A stretch of DNA of 64,000 nucleotides from positions 1,784,047 through 1,848,046 of the forward strand of contig NZ_CP020914.1 in NCBI RefSeq assembly GCF_007833355.1. The letters run 5' to 3'. A program made the position numbers and the translations under genes. This document shows positions 33,117-43,380 of this stretch, piece after piece (position 1 is the first letter of the stretch; every line of letters starts with the position of its first letter). The DNA is from Denitratisoma sp. DHT3. GTDB lineage: Bacteria > Pseudomonadota > Gammaproteobacteria > Burkholderiales > Rhodocyclaceae. The notes under the pieces were generated by a model. That model ran no database searches, had not been told where the DNA came from, and worked only from the letters and a program-made list of their open reading frames with translations.

Positions 33117-34532
33117 ATGAAATTCGAAGACCTCGGGCTGTCGCCCGAACTGCTGCGTGCCGTGCATGAGGCAGGCTACAGCACCCCCACGCCGATTCAG
33201 GCCCAGGCCATTCCCATCGTATTGCAGGGGCTGGACGTCATGGGCGGCGCCCAGACCGGCACCGGCAAGACCGCGGGCTTCACCCTGCCGCTGCTGCAAC
33301 GCCTGGCCCGCCATGCCACCACCTCGCCCTCGCCGGCCCGGCATCCAGTGCGGGCGCTGATCCTGGCGCCGACCCGGGAGCTGGCGATGCAGGTGCACGA
33401 CAGCGTCAAGACCTACAGCAAGTACGTGCCCCTGCGCTCGGTCTGCATCTACGGCGGCGTGGACATCAAGCCGCAGATCGCCGAACTGCGCGAGGGTCGG
33501 GAGATCATCGTCGCCACGCCGGGCCGGCTGCTCGACCACGTCGAGCAGAAGAGCGTCAGCTTCGCCCAGGTCGAAGTGCTGGTGCTCGACGAGGCCGACC
33601 GGATGCTGGACATGGGCTTCATTCCGGACATCAAGCGCATCCTCGCGCTGCTGCCGAAGACGCGCCAGAGTCTGCTGTTCTCGGCCACCTTCTCCGACGA
33701 GATCAAGAAGCTGGCCGACGCGATGCTGAAGAATCCGCAGCTGATCGAGGTCGCCCGGCGCAACGCGGTGAATGAAACCATCACCCATCGGGTGCACCTG
33801 GTGAACAGCGATCACAAGCGCCATCTGCTGCTGCATCTGCTGCAGGCGTCGAACCTGTCGCAGGTGCTGGTCTTCGTCGGCACCAAGTTCGGCGCCAGCC
33901 GTCTCGCCAGCTGGCTGGAACGCCAGGGCGTGAAGGCCGAGGCCATCCATGGCGACAAGAGCCAGCAGCAGCGCACCGAGGCCCTCGAGGCCTTCAAGAG
34001 CGGCACCGCCCAGGTGCTGGTGGCCACCGACGTGGCGGCGCGGGGCCTGGACATCGACGACCTGCCCCACGTGATCAATTACGAACTGCCCCATACCGCC
34101 GAGGATTATGTGCACCGCATCGGCCGCACCGGCCGGGCGGGCAAGAAGGGCGACGCCACTTCGCTGGTGGCGCCGGAGGAAAAACCCCGCCTGGCGGACA
34201 TCGAGAAACTGATCAAGTTCAAGATCGATCAGGTGGCGGTGCCCGATTTCGATCTCGGCGCCGTCCGTGACCACGAGGAACGCGGCCGCCACGGCCACTT
34301 GCGGGAGCGGGACAGCCGCGGCGTCCATGGCCCACGCACCTCGACCCGCCTGCCGTCGGCCAGCGCCCGCCTCCCGGCCGTTGCCGCCGACGGCTTCGAC
34401 TTCAGCAAGCCCTATACGCCGAAGGCGGCGGGAGCGGACGGCGAGTCCGAGAAAGAGGCCGCCCCCCCGCGCCGGCCGCTGCGGCCGGTGGCCGCCCTGT
34501 TGGGCGGCATGGGCAGCAAGAAGTCGCAGTAG
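33117..34532 (+). CDS. rhlE: DEAD-box RNA helicase (RhlE-like)
   Basis: ATP-dependent RNA unwinding in ribosome assembly, mRNA decay or cold adaptation. The 471-residue protein has the Q motif ([14 protein letters not shown]...[10 protein letters not shown]), [21 protein letters not shown] and [10 protein letters not shown]. The C-terminal tail (about 375-471) is basic and low complexity, as in RhlE. The start is set by CAGGAGTATTG before the ATG; an in-frame start 33 codons upstream adds atypical sequence. It ends 12 bases from the convergent chemotaxis receptor gene. Confidence 0.93.
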   Translation: MKFEDLGLSPELLRAVHEAGYSTPTPIQAQAIPIVLQGLDVMGGAQTGTGKTAGFTLPLLQRLARHATTSPSPARHPVRALILAPTRELAMQVHDSVKTYSKYVPLRSVCIYGGVDIKPQIAELREGREIIVATPGRLLDHVEQKSVSFAQVEVLVLDEADRMLDMGFIPDIKRILALLPKTRQSLLFSATFSDEIKKLADAMLKNPQLIEVARRNAVNETITHRVHLVNSDHKRHLLLHLLQASNLSQVLVFVGTKFGASRLASWLERQGVKAEAIHGDKSQQQRTEALEAFKSGTAQVLVATDVAARGLDIDDLPHVINYELPHTAEDYVHRIGRTGRAGKKGDATSLVAPEEKPRLADIEKLIKFKIDQVAVPDFDLGAVRDHEERGRHGHLRERDSRGVHGPRTSTRLPSASARLPAVAADGFDFSKPYTPKAAGADGESEKEAAPPRRPLRPVAALLGGMGSKKSQ

Positions 34533-34544
34533 CCGCCCGGCGCG

Positions 34545-36212
34545 TCAGACCACCCGGTAGCGGGCCATTGCCTGGCCGACTTCGTCGGACAGGCTCTCCA
34601 GGCGGCGCGCGCCATCGGCCAACTGGTCGGCGGCGCAATGGTTCTGTTCCGCCGCCTGGGCGACGCCTTCCACGTTGCGGCCGATTTCCAGGCTGGCGGC
34701 GGACTGTTCCCGCAGCGCCGTCGAAATCTCATCCACGGCCGCCGACACCTGCTGCGCCAGGGTCTGGATGGTGCTCATCTGCTCGCCGGCGCCGAAGGCC
34801 AGCTGCCGGCCATGATGCACCTTGTCCACCACCGCCTGCATTTCCGAGACCGCCTGTTGGCTTTGCTGTTGCACCTGTTCGATCATCGTGGCGATGTCGG
34901 TCGTGGACTGGGTGGTGCGCTCCGCCAGTTTCCGCACCTCGTCGGCGACCACGGCAAAGCCGCGGCCCTGCTCACCGGCACGCGCCGCCTCGATCGCCGC
35001 GTTCAAGGCCAGCAGGTTGGTCTGGTCGGCCACTTCCTTGATCACCTGGACCACCTCGGAAATGCGATCGGTCTCGTTGCCCAGGGCCTGGATCACCTGC
35101 GCGGCCTGGGTCACCGTATCCACCACGACGCCCATGCCTTCGCCGGTATCGGCGATCACCTGGCGCCCCTCCTCGGAGACCTCGCTGGAACGACGGGTCA
35201 CGACCTGGGCGCCGTCGGCGTTGTCCGAGACATGGGCGATGGACGCGGTGATCTGCTCCACGGCGGCGGCCATCTGGGCGGCGGAAGAGCTCTGGCCGGC
35301 CGCGCCCTCGACCATCTGGGCGGCGGCCACCGCCATGCTGCCGATTTCGTCGCGCATCCGCGCCATCCGATCCTGCACGTCCAGCAGCGACTCCTGGATT
35401 TTGCCCAGCAGGCCATTGAACGCCACCACCGCCTGCCCCACTTCGTCGCGGCTGCCGACCTTGGCGCGCTGGGTGAAGTCGTGGCTGCGCTCCACCTCGA
35501 CGATCACCTTGCGCATCGCCTCCAGGGGACCGATCACCGAGCGCGAGACCAGCAAGCCGAGCACCACCACGATGCACACCGCCGCCAGACCGACGCCGAT
35601 ATTGACGATATTGGCGCGGGTCAGGCTGCCCTGTCCCTCCCTCATCGCCTTGTCGCCGAGCGCGATGTTGAGCTCGACCACCTTGTCCAGGGTCTCCTCC
35701 ATCGCGCGGAAGGCCGGCAGCTGGGCATCGAACTTCTGCCGGAACTCGCCATACAGGGCATTGGCCTGGCCGCGGTCCTGACTGGCACCGATCTTCTCCA
35801 GCATCGCGGTCAGATCGGCATCGCTTTTCTTCCAGGTTTCCCACTGGTCCATGAAGGCCTTCCAGGTCTCCATTTCCTTCGCCGTCTTGGGCACGGCCTC
35901 ATAGGTCTTGGCACCCATTTCAGCGCGGTCCAGCGCCTGCTGCTTCAGCATCAGAATCAACGTCACGGCCTCCTGGCCCTTGGCGGTGCCCAGTTCGTCG
36001 TGCCACATCCCCACTTCCATGGTCCGCCGCGAGATGTCGGTGCGCGCCTCGTTCAGGATGCCAAGCCCCTGCAGGGAGGGCATCCGGTTGCCGCCCACCT
36101 CGGTGAGCGCCGCCACCCCCGCACGGCCGGCAAACATGCCGGCCAGCGCCACCAGGACGAGACCGACGATGGCCGCCGCGATCATGGCCATCAGCTTTAT
36201 CTTGATGCTCAT
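34545..36212 (-). CDS. Methyl-accepting chemotaxis protein
   Basis: A 555-residue receptor. TM1 is at about 7-30, a periplasmic four-helix-bundle sensor at about 31-187, and TM2 at about 188-210. A HAMP domain follows ([21 protein letters not shown]). The long cytoplasmic coiled coil has the signalling hairpin tip [20 protein letters not shown]. There is no C-terminal CheR-binding pentapeptide. It relays an unknown ligand signal to CheA/CheW. It stands alone; no chemotaxis genes flank it. Confidence 0.93.
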   Translation of the reverse strand: MSIKIKLMAMIAAAIVGLVLVALAGMFAGRAGVAALTEVGGNRMPSLQGLGILNEARTDISRRTMEVGMWHDELGTAKGQEAVTLILMLKQQALDRAEMGAKTYEAVPKTAKEMETWKAFMDQWETWKKSDADLTAMLEKIGASQDRGQANALYGEFRQKFDAQLPAFRAMEETLDKVVELNIALGDKAMREGQGSLTRANIVNIGVGLAAVCIVVVLGLLVSRSVIGPLEAMRKVIVEVERSHDFTQRAKVGSRDEVGQAVVAFNGLLGKIQESLLDVQDRMARMRDEIGSMAVAAAQMVEGAAGQSSSAAQMAAAVEQITASIAHVSDNADGAQVVTRRSSEVSEEGRQVIADTGEGMGVVVDTVTQAAQVIQALGNETDRISEVVQVIKEVADQTNLLALNAAIEAARAGEQGRGFAVVADEVRKLAERTTQSTTDIATMIEQVQQQSQQAVSEMQAVVDKVHHGRQLAFGAGEQMSTIQTLAQQVSAAVDEISTALREQSAASLEIGRNVEGVAQAAEQNHCAADQLADGARRLESLSDEVGQAMARYRVV

Positions 36213-36421
36213 TGTGTTGTGTTCCCGATTTTTCGTTGTCGTTAGGGATCGCTCCCGGCCGCCGTTGTCGGCGAACGCGTCCGACCCGATGCGGAGCGCG
36301 CGGCGGCGATTATAGGGTCGGGGGCCGGCAAGGGCGCTCCACCATCATGACGCCCGCCATTTCGGGTGATCTATTTGGCAGATCGAGGAAAATACCCGCA
36401 TCCGGCTACGCAAGCGGGCAG

Positions 36422-36447
36422 AAAAAAACCGCCTCAGGGAGGCGGTT
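36422..36447 (-). terminator. Intrinsic terminator of the pntAB operon
   Basis: On the - strand, AACCGCCT-CCCTG-AGGCGGTT (8-bp stem, 5-base loop) is followed by a seven-base T-run, about 48 bases past the pntB stop. The 36213-36421 stretch beyond it holds the upstream region of the chemotaxis receptor gene; no further feature was recognised there. Confidence 0.9.
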
Positions 36448-36494
36448 CTCGGCGGCGGACCGCGGCGAGGCCGCGGCTGCGAAGCGGTTTCCGC

Positions 36495-37907
36495 TCAGAC
36501 GGACAGGGCGACCAGCACCTCGTCCAGCATCTTCTTGGCGTCGCCGAAGAGCATGCGGTTGTTGTCCTTGTAGAAGAGCGGGTTATCCACGCCCGCATAG
36601 CCCGAGGCCATGCTGCGCTTCATCACCACCGAGGTCTTGGCCTTCCACACTTCCAGCACCGGCATGCCGGCGATGGGGCTGCTGGGGTCTTCCTGGGCCG
36701 CCGGATTCACGATGTCGTTGGCGCCGATCACCATCGCCACGTCGGTCTCGGGGAAGTCCTCGTTGATCTCGTCCATCTCCAGCACGATGTCGTAGGGCAC
36801 CTTGGCCTCGGCCAGCAGCACGTTCATGTGGCCGGGCATGCGGCCGGCCACCGGGTGGATGCCGAAGCGCACATTGACGCCCTTTTCGCGCAGATGCCGA
36901 GTGATCTCGAAGACCGTGTGCTGCGCCTGCGCCACCGCCATGCCGTAGCCGGGAACGATGATGACGTTCCTGGCCTCGCGCAACAGCTCGGCGGTCTCGG
37001 TCGCGGAAACCGCCACCACCTCGCCGGCCGGCTGCGCGCCGCCGCCGCTGGCCGCGGGGGCGCCGCCACCGGTACCGAAGCCGCCGGCGATCACGCTGAT
37101 GAAATTGCGGTTCATCGCGCGGCACATGATGTAGGACAGGATCGCGCCGGAGGAGCCCACCAGCGCGCCGGTGACGATCAGCAGGTCGTTCGACAGCATG
37201 AAGCCGGTGGCCGCGGCCGCCCAGCCCGAATAGCTGTTCAGCATCGACACCACCACCGGCATGTCGGCGCCGCCGATCGCCATCACCATGTGGATGCCGA
37301 ACAGGAGCGCGATCACCGTCATCACGATCAGCGGCGTCATGCCGGCGTCGATCGATTCGGCATGGAGGAACTCGCGCCCGTACCAGATCACCACCAGCAG
37401 GCCGGTCAGGTTAAGCCAGTGGCGCGCCGGCAGCAGCAGGGGCTTGCCGCCGATCTTGCCGGACAGCTTGCCGAAGGCGATGATCGAACCGGAGAAAGTC
37501 ACCGCGCCGATCAGGATGCCGATGTAGATCTCGACTTCGTGGATCGCCTTCTCGGCGCCGACGAACTGGATCGACGTGTCGATGTAGCTGGCGAAGCCCA
37601 CCAGGCAGGCGGCCAGGCCCACCAGGCTGTGCATCAGGGCCACCAGTTCCGGCATCTGGGTCATCTGCACCACGCGCGCGGCGTAGAGGCCGATGCCGCC
37701 GCCCACCACCATGGCGCCGACGATCCAGGGGATGCCGGCCGCGCTGACGCGGGGGCCGAGGACCGTGGCGAGCACCGCGATGGTCATGCCGATGATGCCG
37801 TAGAGGTTGCCGCGGCGGGAGGTTTCAGGATTGGACAGCCCGCCCAGGCTGAGAATGAAAAGAATGGTCGCGCCGATGTAGGCGACGGTCGTCAAGCTTT
37901 CGGACAT
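36495..37907 (-). CDS. pntB: NAD(P) transhydrogenase subunit beta
   Basis: The membrane and NADP-binding subunit of the proton-translocating transhydrogenase, which reduces NADP+ with NADH using proton motive force. In its 470 residues the N-terminal half has about eight or nine transmembrane helices. The C-terminal dIII domain (about 290-470) carries [35 protein letters not shown] and [12 protein letters not shown] for NADP(H). It lies 15 bases after pntA in the same operon. Confidence 0.97.
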   Translation of the reverse strand: MSESLTTVAYIGATILFILSLGGLSNPETSRRGNLYGIIGMTIAVLATVLGPRVSAAGIPWIVGAMVVGGGIGLYAARVVQMTQMPELVALMHSLVGLAACLVGFASYIDTSIQFVGAEKAIHEVEIYIGILIGAVTFSGSIIAFGKLSGKIGGKPLLLPARHWLNLTGLLVVIWYGREFLHAESIDAGMTPLIVMTVIALLFGIHMVMAIGGADMPVVVSMLNSYSGWAAAATGFMLSNDLLIVTGALVGSSGAILSYIMCRAMNRNFISVIAGGFGTGGGAPAASGGGAQPAGEVVAVSATETAELLREARNVIIVPGYGMAVAQAQHTVFEITRHLREKGVNVRFGIHPVAGRMPGHMNVLLAEAKVPYDIVLEMDEINEDFPETDVAMVIGANDIVNPAAQEDPSSPIAGMPVLEVWKAKTSVVMKRSMASGYAGVDNPLFYKDNNRMLFGDAKKMLDEVLVALSV

Positions 37908-37922
37908 TGCTCGTCTTTCCTC

Positions 37923-39518
37923 TTATTTGCGGAACATCGCCAGCATGCGGCGGGTCACGGCGAAACCGCCGAACATGTTGATGGTGGTGAGCGCGATGCC
38001 GAACACCGCCAGCCAGCGGATCCAGTCGTCGGGCCGGCCCTCCGCGCCGCCCAGGAGCGGCGGCGCCACCTGAACCAGTGCACCGATCGCGATGATGCTG
38101 GAGATCGCGTTGGTGACGCTCATCAGCGGCGTGTGCAGGGAAGGCGTGACGTTCCAGATCACCATGTAGCCGATGAAGCAGGCCAGCACGAAGACCGTGA
38201 AGTGGGACAGGAAGGTGGCCGGCGCGTAGGCGCCGATCAGCCAGAACAGGGCTGCCGCGACGCCGAACATGATGGCCAGGGTGGAGCCCGCCATCAGCTC
38301 GCCGGCGCCATGGCCGTGGCCCTTCTTGGCTGGCGCCGGCGCCACTGCCGCCGCCGGCTTGGCCGCGGCGGGGGCGGCGGGAAGCTTGGGCGGTAGAGGC
38401 GGCCAGGTGATGCCGCCTTCCTTGACCACCGTCAGGCCGCGGATGGCGTCGTCGTCCATATTGACGTCGATGACGCCGTCTTTGGTCTTGCACAGTTCCT
38501 CGGCCAGCCGGAACAGGTTGGTGGCGTAGAGCGTGCTGGCCTGCTTCGACAGACGGCTGGGCAGATCGGTGTAGCCGACGATGGTCACGCCGTGCTTCAC
38601 CACCGCCTGGCCGGGCTCGGTCAGTTCGCAGTTGCCGCCCTGCTCGGCCGCCATGTCGACGATGACGCTGCCGGGCTTCATGCTCTGCACCATCTCGGCG
38701 GTGATCAGCCGGGGCGCGGGCTTGCCGGGGATCAGCGCGGTGGTGATGATGATGTCCACTTCCCTGGCCTGCTTGGCGTACATCTCGCGCTGGGCCTGCT
38801 GGAAGCCCTCGGACATCACCTTGGCGTAACCGCCGCCGCCGGAGCCTTCCTCCTCGTAATCGACCTTGACGAATTCGCCGCCCAGCGACACGACCTGGTC
38901 GGCCACCTCGGCGCGGGTGTCGTTGGCGCGCACGATCGCGCCCAGGCCGGCGGCGGTGCCGATCGCGGCCAGGCCGGCGACGCCGGCGCCGGCGATGAAG
39001 ACCTTGGCCGGCGGCACCTTGCCGGCGGCGGTGATCTGGCCGTTGAAGAAACGGCCGAAGGCGTTGGCGGCCTCGATCACGGCGCGATAGCCGGCAACGC
39101 CGGCCTGCGAGGTCAGGGCATCCATCTTCTGCGCGCGACTCAGCGTGCGCGGCAGCGAGTCGATGGCCAGCGCGGTGGCCTTCTTCGCGGCCAACTGCTG
39201 CATCAGTTCGGGATTCTGGGCCGGCCAGACGAAACTCACCAGCGTGCCGCCCTCGCGCATCAGCCCAACTTCATCGGGACTCGGTCCGCGCACCTTGAAG
39301 ACGATGTCGGACCGGGTCCAGAGCTCGGCGGCGCCCGGCACGACCTCGGCTCCGGCCGCCCGATAGGCGTCGTCGTCGCAATTCGCGGCGGCGCCGGCAC
39401 CGGACTCCACAAGCACCGAGAACCCCAGCTTGATCAGTTTTTCAACCACCTCGGGAACGGTCGCGACGCGCCGCTCCCCCGGAAATATCTCTTTCGGGAT
39501 ACCAATTGACTGGGACAT
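37923..39518 (-). CDS. pntA: NAD(P) transhydrogenase subunit alpha (fused form)
   Basis: A 531-residue subunit in which the NAD-binding domain I (about 1-375; GIPKEIFPGERRVATVPEVV, FIAGAGVAGLAAIGTA) is joined through a Pro/Ala linker (about 385-415) to the four-helix membrane segment (about 425-530). Many relatives split these as pntAA and pntAB. The start MSQSIGIPKEIFPGE is chosen because an in-frame ATG 25 codons upstream adds unrelated residues. It forms an operon with pntB and is divergent from corA. Confidence 0.96.
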   Translation of the reverse strand: MSQSIGIPKEIFPGERRVATVPEVVEKLIKLGFSVLVESGAGAAANCDDDAYRAAGAEVVPGAAELWTRSDIVFKVRGPSPDEVGLMREGGTLVSFVWPAQNPELMQQLAAKKATALAIDSLPRTLSRAQKMDALTSQAGVAGYRAVIEAANAFGRFFNGQITAAGKVPPAKVFIAGAGVAGLAAIGTAAGLGAIVRANDTRAEVADQVVSLGGEFVKVDYEEEGSGGGGYAKVMSEGFQQAQREMYAKQAREVDIIITTALIPGKPAPRLITAEMVQSMKPGSVIVDMAAEQGGNCELTEPGQAVVKHGVTIVGYTDLPSRLSKQASTLYATNLFRLAEELCKTKDGVIDVNMDDDAIRGLTVVKEGGITWPPLPPKLPAAPAAAKPAAAVAPAPAKKGHGHGAGELMAGSTLAIMFGVAAALFWLIGAYAPATFLSHFTVFVLACFIGYMVIWNVTPSLHTPLMSVTNAISSIIAIGALVQVAPPLLGGAEGRPDDWIRWLAVFGIALTTINMFGGFAVTRRMLAMFRK

Positions 39519-39660
39519 TGTTTTCACTTTTAACGATGACGTGTTGAGGACATAATTGGCGCTGAATTGCGCTGGAAAGCGCCCGTTTGCCAAGCAAATC
39601 CGGAATCATACCCAAAGTTACCGACTTTTCCGATACGACCCCACCACCGAGGCAAACCCC

Positions 39661-40725
39661 ATGACCAAGAGGAAACCACGGTCCGCCAAAACGGGCCTGC
39701 CGCCCGGTGCACTGATTCATGTCGGCGAACGCAAGACCGACCAGCCCTACGTCACCCTGGTCGAATACGGGCCGGAGCAACTGGTCGAGATCCGTTTCGA
39801 CTCGGTGGCGGCATCGCGCGACCATACCCCGACGCAGCCGGTGCTCTGGCTCAACGTCTACGGCCTGCACGAACCCGCGGTGCTGGCCGAGATCGGGCGC
39901 CGCTTCAATCTGCACCCCCTGGTGCTGGAGGACATCCTCAACACCGAGCAGCGCCCCAAGATCGACGACTATGGCGACTATCTCTACCTCGTCGCCCGCT
40001 TCTTCACCTATGACAGCCAGTGCCTCGGCGTCGGCTCCGAACAGGTGAGCCTGATCATCGGCCGCGGCTTCGTGCTCAGTTTCCAGGAACGGCCCACCGG
40101 CAACTTCGACCCGGTGCGCGAACACCTGCGGCAGAGCGGCAGCCAGATCCGCAAGCTGGGCGCCGATTACCTGGCCTACGCCCTGCTCGACGTCATGGTG
40201 GACCGGTATTTCACCGTGCTGGAACAGATCGCCGACCGCACCGAAAGCCTGGAAGACCAGTTGATGCACCATCCCGGCGCCCATATGCTGCAGACCCTGC
40301 ATCAACTGAAACGGGAGACCCTGACCCTGCGCCGGACGGTGTGGCCCCTGCGGGAAGTGGTGAACCAGCTGATCCGGGCCGGCGAGCCCTTTTTCCAGCC
40401 CGCCACCCAACCCTACCTGCGCGACATCTACGACCACACGGTGCATGTGATCGAATCCCTGGAGGCGATCCGCGACCTGCTCGCCGGGATGCTCGACCTC
40501 TATCTGTCGAGCGTCAGCAACCGGCTCAATCAGGAGGTGCGGGCGCTCACCGTGGTGGCCGTCATCTTCATGCCGGCCACGCTGATCTCGGGCATCTTCG
40601 GGATGAACTTCCACATCATGCCGCTGCTGGACAATCCGGCGGGCTTTCTCCTCGCCCTGGGCATGATGGTCATGATCGCCGCCGTCCTGGGCGTGGCGTT
40701 CTGGCGGCGGCGCTGGCTGGAATGA
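39661..40725 (+). CDS. corA: Magnesium/cobalt transporter CorA
   Basis: A pentameric channel for Mg2+ or Co2+ uptake. The 354-residue protein has a large cytosolic alpha/beta N-terminal domain, the long stalk helix, and two C-terminal transmembrane helices. The signature GMN is at residues 314-316 (ISGIFGMNFHI). The C-terminus ends FWRRRWLE, typical of the family. The start is set at the ATG that begins MTKRKPRSAKTG. It is divergent from pntA. Confidence 0.94.
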   Translation: MTKRKPRSAKTGLPPGALIHVGERKTDQPYVTLVEYGPEQLVEIRFDSVAASRDHTPTQPVLWLNVYGLHEPAVLAEIGRRFNLHPLVLEDILNTEQRPKIDDYGDYLYLVARFFTYDSQCLGVGSEQVSLIIGRGFVLSFQERPTGNFDPVREHLRQSGSQIRKLGADYLAYALLDVMVDRYFTVLEQIADRTESLEDQLMHHPGAHMLQTLHQLKRETLTLRRTVWPLREVVNQLIRAGEPFFQPATQPYLRDIYDHTVHVIESLEAIRDLLAGMLDLYLSSVSNRLNQEVRALTVVAVIFMPATLISGIFGMNFHIMPLLDNPAGFLLALGMMVMIAAVLGVAFWRRRWLE

Positions 40726-40747
40726 CGGCGCGCGCCGCGCCGGGAAT

Positions 40748-41545
40748 CTACATCGCGGCGCGCTGCCGCCCCACCCGCGGCGGCGCCTTGCGCTCCGTCT
40801 CCGCCTCCCGGACCCGCACGATGGCCAGGGCGCAATTGTCGCCACGGCCGGCGGCGCGCTCCCGCGCCCCGTCGATCAGCGCCTCGGCCGCCTGGCGCGG
40901 CGGCAGGGTATGCAGTACCCGCCCCAGCTCCTCGCTCGTGAAGCAGGCCCAGATGCCGTCGGAACAGAGCAGGAAACAATCGCCGCTCGTCAGGGGGGCC
41001 GCCTCGCCGAAATCGATCTCCGGCATCGCCTCGTCGCCGAGGCAGGCCGTCAGCAGGTTCTTGTTGGGGTGCTTTTCCGCCTGCTCCTCGGTCAGGTAAC
41101 CCGGCAGCACCATTTTGCGCATCACCATCGAGTGGTCCACAGTACGGGAGATCAGTTCGCCGTTGCGGAAATGGTAGATCCGCGAGTCGCCGCAATGGGC
41201 CCAATCCATCCGCCCCGGCTGCATCACCAGCACACAGGCCGTGCTGTGGGGCTCCTGCTCGCTGGTCAAGGCCGTCAGGCGAATGCCCTGGTGCGCGTCG
41301 TTGATGGCGGCGACCAGCATCTCGCGCGGGTCGCCGCCCGGGCCGAAACGCTCGTAGCTGTTGCGCGCGGAGTGGATCACCTGCTCCGCCGCCAGCGCCC
41401 CGCCGGAGAGGCCGCCCATGCCGTCGGCCAGCACGGCCAGCAGCGAGCCCTTGTACTCCCGGTGCGGGAGGATCGCGACCCGATCCTGCTGTTCCTCGCG
41501 ATCGCCGATATGCTGTGCGGAACAGACGTCGACGGTCAGCGGCAT
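40748..41545 (-). CDS. PP2C-type serine/threonine phosphatase
   Basis: A 265-residue PPM phosphatase. It has GDREEQQDR and VLADGMGGLSGG for metal binding at the N-terminal side, AHCGDSRIYHFRNG in the centre, LCSDGIW, and RGDNCALAIVRV near the end. The metal ligands of the PPM fold are present. It reverses Ser/Thr phosphorylation, but no kinase is encoded nearby. It sits 1 base after the small protein gene and in the same transcript as the HDOD gene, suggesting a regulatory trio. Confidence 0.92.
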   Translation of the reverse strand: MPLTVDVCSAQHIGDREEQQDRVAILPHREYKGSLLAVLADGMGGLSGGALAAEQVIHSARNSYERFGPGGDPREMLVAAINDAHQGIRLTALTSEQEPHSTACVLVMQPGRMDWAHCGDSRIYHFRNGELISRTVDHSMVMRKMVLPGYLTEEQAEKHPNKNLLTACLGDEAMPEIDFGEAAPLTSGDCFLLCSDGIWACFTSEELGRVLHTLPPRQAAEALIDGARERAAGRGDNCALAIVRVREAETERKAPPRVGRQRAAM

Positions 41546-41546
41546 G

Positions 41547-41840
41547 TCAGGGGATCGGCCGTTGGCCGGACGCGAATACCCGCTTGGCGGCGGTCACGAT
41601 GGTGAACACCTGGTCCGGGGAAAGCGCAGGAAAGCGTTCGTGCATGGCGCGCAGCGCCAGATGCTCATGGCCGTGGCCCGCCCAGTTGTTGGCCGGATCG
41701 AAAAAAGGCTCCAGGAGATCGTAGGCATCGACAAAAATCTGCCGCACTTGCGGGTCGCTCCGGCGCTCCCGGCGCCCCTCCTGGCTGGACTCTTCAGTCA
41801 TGGTCATTCCCGGTGGAAGGTCGTTCGACGCGATCCTCAT
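41547..41840 (-). CDS. Small conserved-looking protein between HDOD and PP2C genes
   Basis: A 97-residue protein. The start at 41840 is preferred because its ATG overlaps the HDOD gene stop (ATGA) and GGGAGAGGG precedes it; an internal MTMTEESS start at 41807 is possible. The central part, QIFVDAYDLLEPFFDP then NNWAGHGHEHLALRAMHERF, looks structured and helical. No family is recognised. Its position suggests involvement in the same signalling pathway as the PP2C and HDOD proteins. Confidence 0.75.
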   Translation of the reverse strand: MRIASNDLPPGMTMTEESSQEGRRERRSDPQVRQIFVDAYDLLEPFFDPANNWAGHGHEHLALRAMHERFPALSPDQVFTIVTAAKRVFASGQRPIP

Positions 41841-42682
41841 CCCTCTCCCGAGACGAAGCGTTCGCTGATCTGATCGAAGAAATCCGACAGGTCGTCGGTG
41901 GCGATGCACAACTCCCCCAGCACCTCGTCGGCCAGATCGGTCCAGTGGGGATCGGAAAGGCGATTCAGCCGGAAGAAAAAGTGTACCGCCAGTTGCAGGA
42001 TCGCCGCCAGGCTGCGCGTCGTCCCCTGTTCGACCGGCGGCAGTTCCCGGTGATAATGAATCGCCGCGGCGATGAAGTCCGGCAGCTTCCAGTGCCGCGC
42101 CACCAGATAGCCGATGCTGCCGTGGTCCACATTGAAGCGGGTGTCCTCCTCGGCCAGGCTGGGCCAGCAATTCACCGTTCCGAGCTGGATGCTCTTGCAA
42201 TACTCGGGAAAGCGCTGCATCAGCACCGGCACGCCACATTCGTAGAAAATGCCGGCCAGATAGGCCTGGTCGGGAAACACATTGCACACGGTGATCCGGT
42301 CATCGGCGATCAACGCCGCCAGGCGCGCGATTTCCCGGGATCGGCTCCAGAAGGACTCGAAGGCGCGGCGATTGCTTTCGGGGACCGACGCCGACAGGGC
42401 AATGGCCCGCACCAGATTGAGGCACTGCTTGATGCCGATCACCATCAACACCTGGTCCAGCTTGTCCAGATCCCGGCCGCGCGGATTGAACAGGGGGGAG
42501 CGGGCGGCCTTGAACAGCATGGCGGTGAGCCCGGGGTCCTGGGAAATGATCCGGGCCAGTTCGCGCACATCCGGATCCCCCTTGCCCAATCGAGTCTCGA
42601 GCTCGACCAGCACCCGAGGCTGGGGCGGAAGCTTTATTCCACGCTCGACCAATTCCTGCAGGGTTTTTTCTTCTTTGAGCAT
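41837..42682 (-). CDS. HDOD domain signalling protein
   Basis: A 281-residue single-domain HDOD protein (about residues 10-210: ISQDPGLTAMLFKAARSPLF, then LDKLDQVLMVIGIKQCLNLVRAIAL and a FYECGVPVLMQRFPEY segment). HDOD domains resemble HD phosphohydrolases but usually lack the metal residues; here His-Asp pairs are not obvious apart from NVDHGSIGYLV. The ATG at 42682 has AGAGG at 6-base spacing; the ATG two codons upstream is too close to that site. It is first in a run with a small protein and a PP2C phosphatase. Confidence 0.88.
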   Translation of the reverse strand: MLKEEKTLQELVERGIKLPPQPRVLVELETRLGKGDPDVRELARIISQDPGLTAMLFKAARSPLFNPRGRDLDKLDQVLMVIGIKQCLNLVRAIALSASVPESNRRAFESFWSRSREIARLAALIADDRITVCNVFPDQAYLAGIFYECGVPVLMQRFPEYCKSIQLGTVNCWPSLAEEDTRFNVDHGSIGYLVARHWKLPDFIAAAIHYHRELPPVEQGTTRSLAAILQLAVHFFFRLNRLSDPHWTDLADEVLGELCIATDDLSDFFDQISERFVSGEG

Positions 42683-42789
42683 AACCATCCTCTTCCCGAC
42701 CCATTGCCTTCCGGGACCACCGACTCAAGGGGCGAATCGATCTAGCCATCTGATTGCCCCCGGAACACGCCCCGTCCAGGGCGTAATTA

Positions 42790-43218
42790 TCACTCAACGC
42801 GGGAATCCCGCCAGGCGGCGATTTTCCTGATCAAGGAAAGCGTCGGCAGCGCGCCCAAACCTCCCTCGTGTTGCTGCGCCAGGCGGGCGAGACGATGCAC
42901 GTCCGGCGCCAGCGCCTCCGGATCGAGCATCTCCTGCAGGCCCAGGAGGCCGCCACATTGGACCTTGAGCGCCGTCGCCCTGGGCAAGGCGCAGGGGCGC
43001 CCCGGCCGCAACCCGAGGGCAAAAGCCGCCTGGTTGCGCAGCAACCCATGCAGACCGGCGCAGGCGGCCCGCGCCAGCGGGGACGGACACGCGAGAGGAG
43101 CATCCGCCGGCGGGGTGGTCGCCAGTTCACAAACGGCCACCCGCCCGAGCAGGGCCAGGGGAAACACACAAGGCAGGCGGTTTGCCTCGCGGTCGCGCGG
43201 CAGGGAACGGGAACTCAT
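42790..43218 (-). CDS. Hypothetical protein upstream of ahpC
   Basis: A 142-residue Leu/Ala/Arg-rich protein with five cysteines, no signal peptide and no recognised motif. The ATG at 43218 has no clear ribosome binding site. It fills the gap between the HDOD gene and the ahpC control region with an open frame, and no better frame exists on either strand. It could be a real lineage-specific gene or a chance ORF in GC-rich DNA. Confidence 0.4.
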   Translation of the reverse strand: MSSRSLPRDREANRLPCVFPLALLGRVAVCELATTPPADAPLACPSPLARAACAGLHGLLRNQAAFALGLRPGRPCALPRATALKVQCGGLLGLQEMLDPEALAPDVHRLARLAQQHEGGLGALPTLSLIRKIAAWRDSRVE

Positions 43219-43269
43219 GGCTACCCATGATAGCCAAATCCGGTCCGCTTTCCGGGAGCCGCGAAATCA

Positions 43270-43306
43270 ATAGTCAACACCTATTGGACTGCTAAATCAA
43301 TTCAAT
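43270..43306 (+). promoter_or_regulatory. OxyR-type binding site upstream of ahpC
   Basis: ATAG-N7-CTAT-N7-CTAA-N7-CAAT has exactly the spacing of the OxyR consensus (four tetramers separated by 7). The first half is perfect and the second is degenerate. It ends at the -35 element of the ahpC promoter, the position expected for activation by oxidised OxyR. Confidence 0.7.
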
Positions 43307-43335
43307 TGGATTAATCAGGGTACCTCGCTTAACAT
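43306..43335 (+). promoter_or_regulatory. ahpC promoter (-35 and -10)
   Basis: TTGGAT (43306-43311) and TAACAT (43330-43335) are spaced by 18 bases, directly after the OxyR-like site in an AT-rich stretch. The leader would be about 40 bases with AGGAAGGAAA as ribosome binding site. Confidence 0.6.
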
Positions 43336-43380
43336 TCACTTCGTAGTATTCATTTCAACAACCCAGGAAGGAAACCCGCC

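Noticed and set aside
40726..40747. GC-rich palindrome GGCGCGCGCC between corA and the PP2C gene as terminator
   Set aside because: Very short self-complementary GC run without loop or T-run on either strand.
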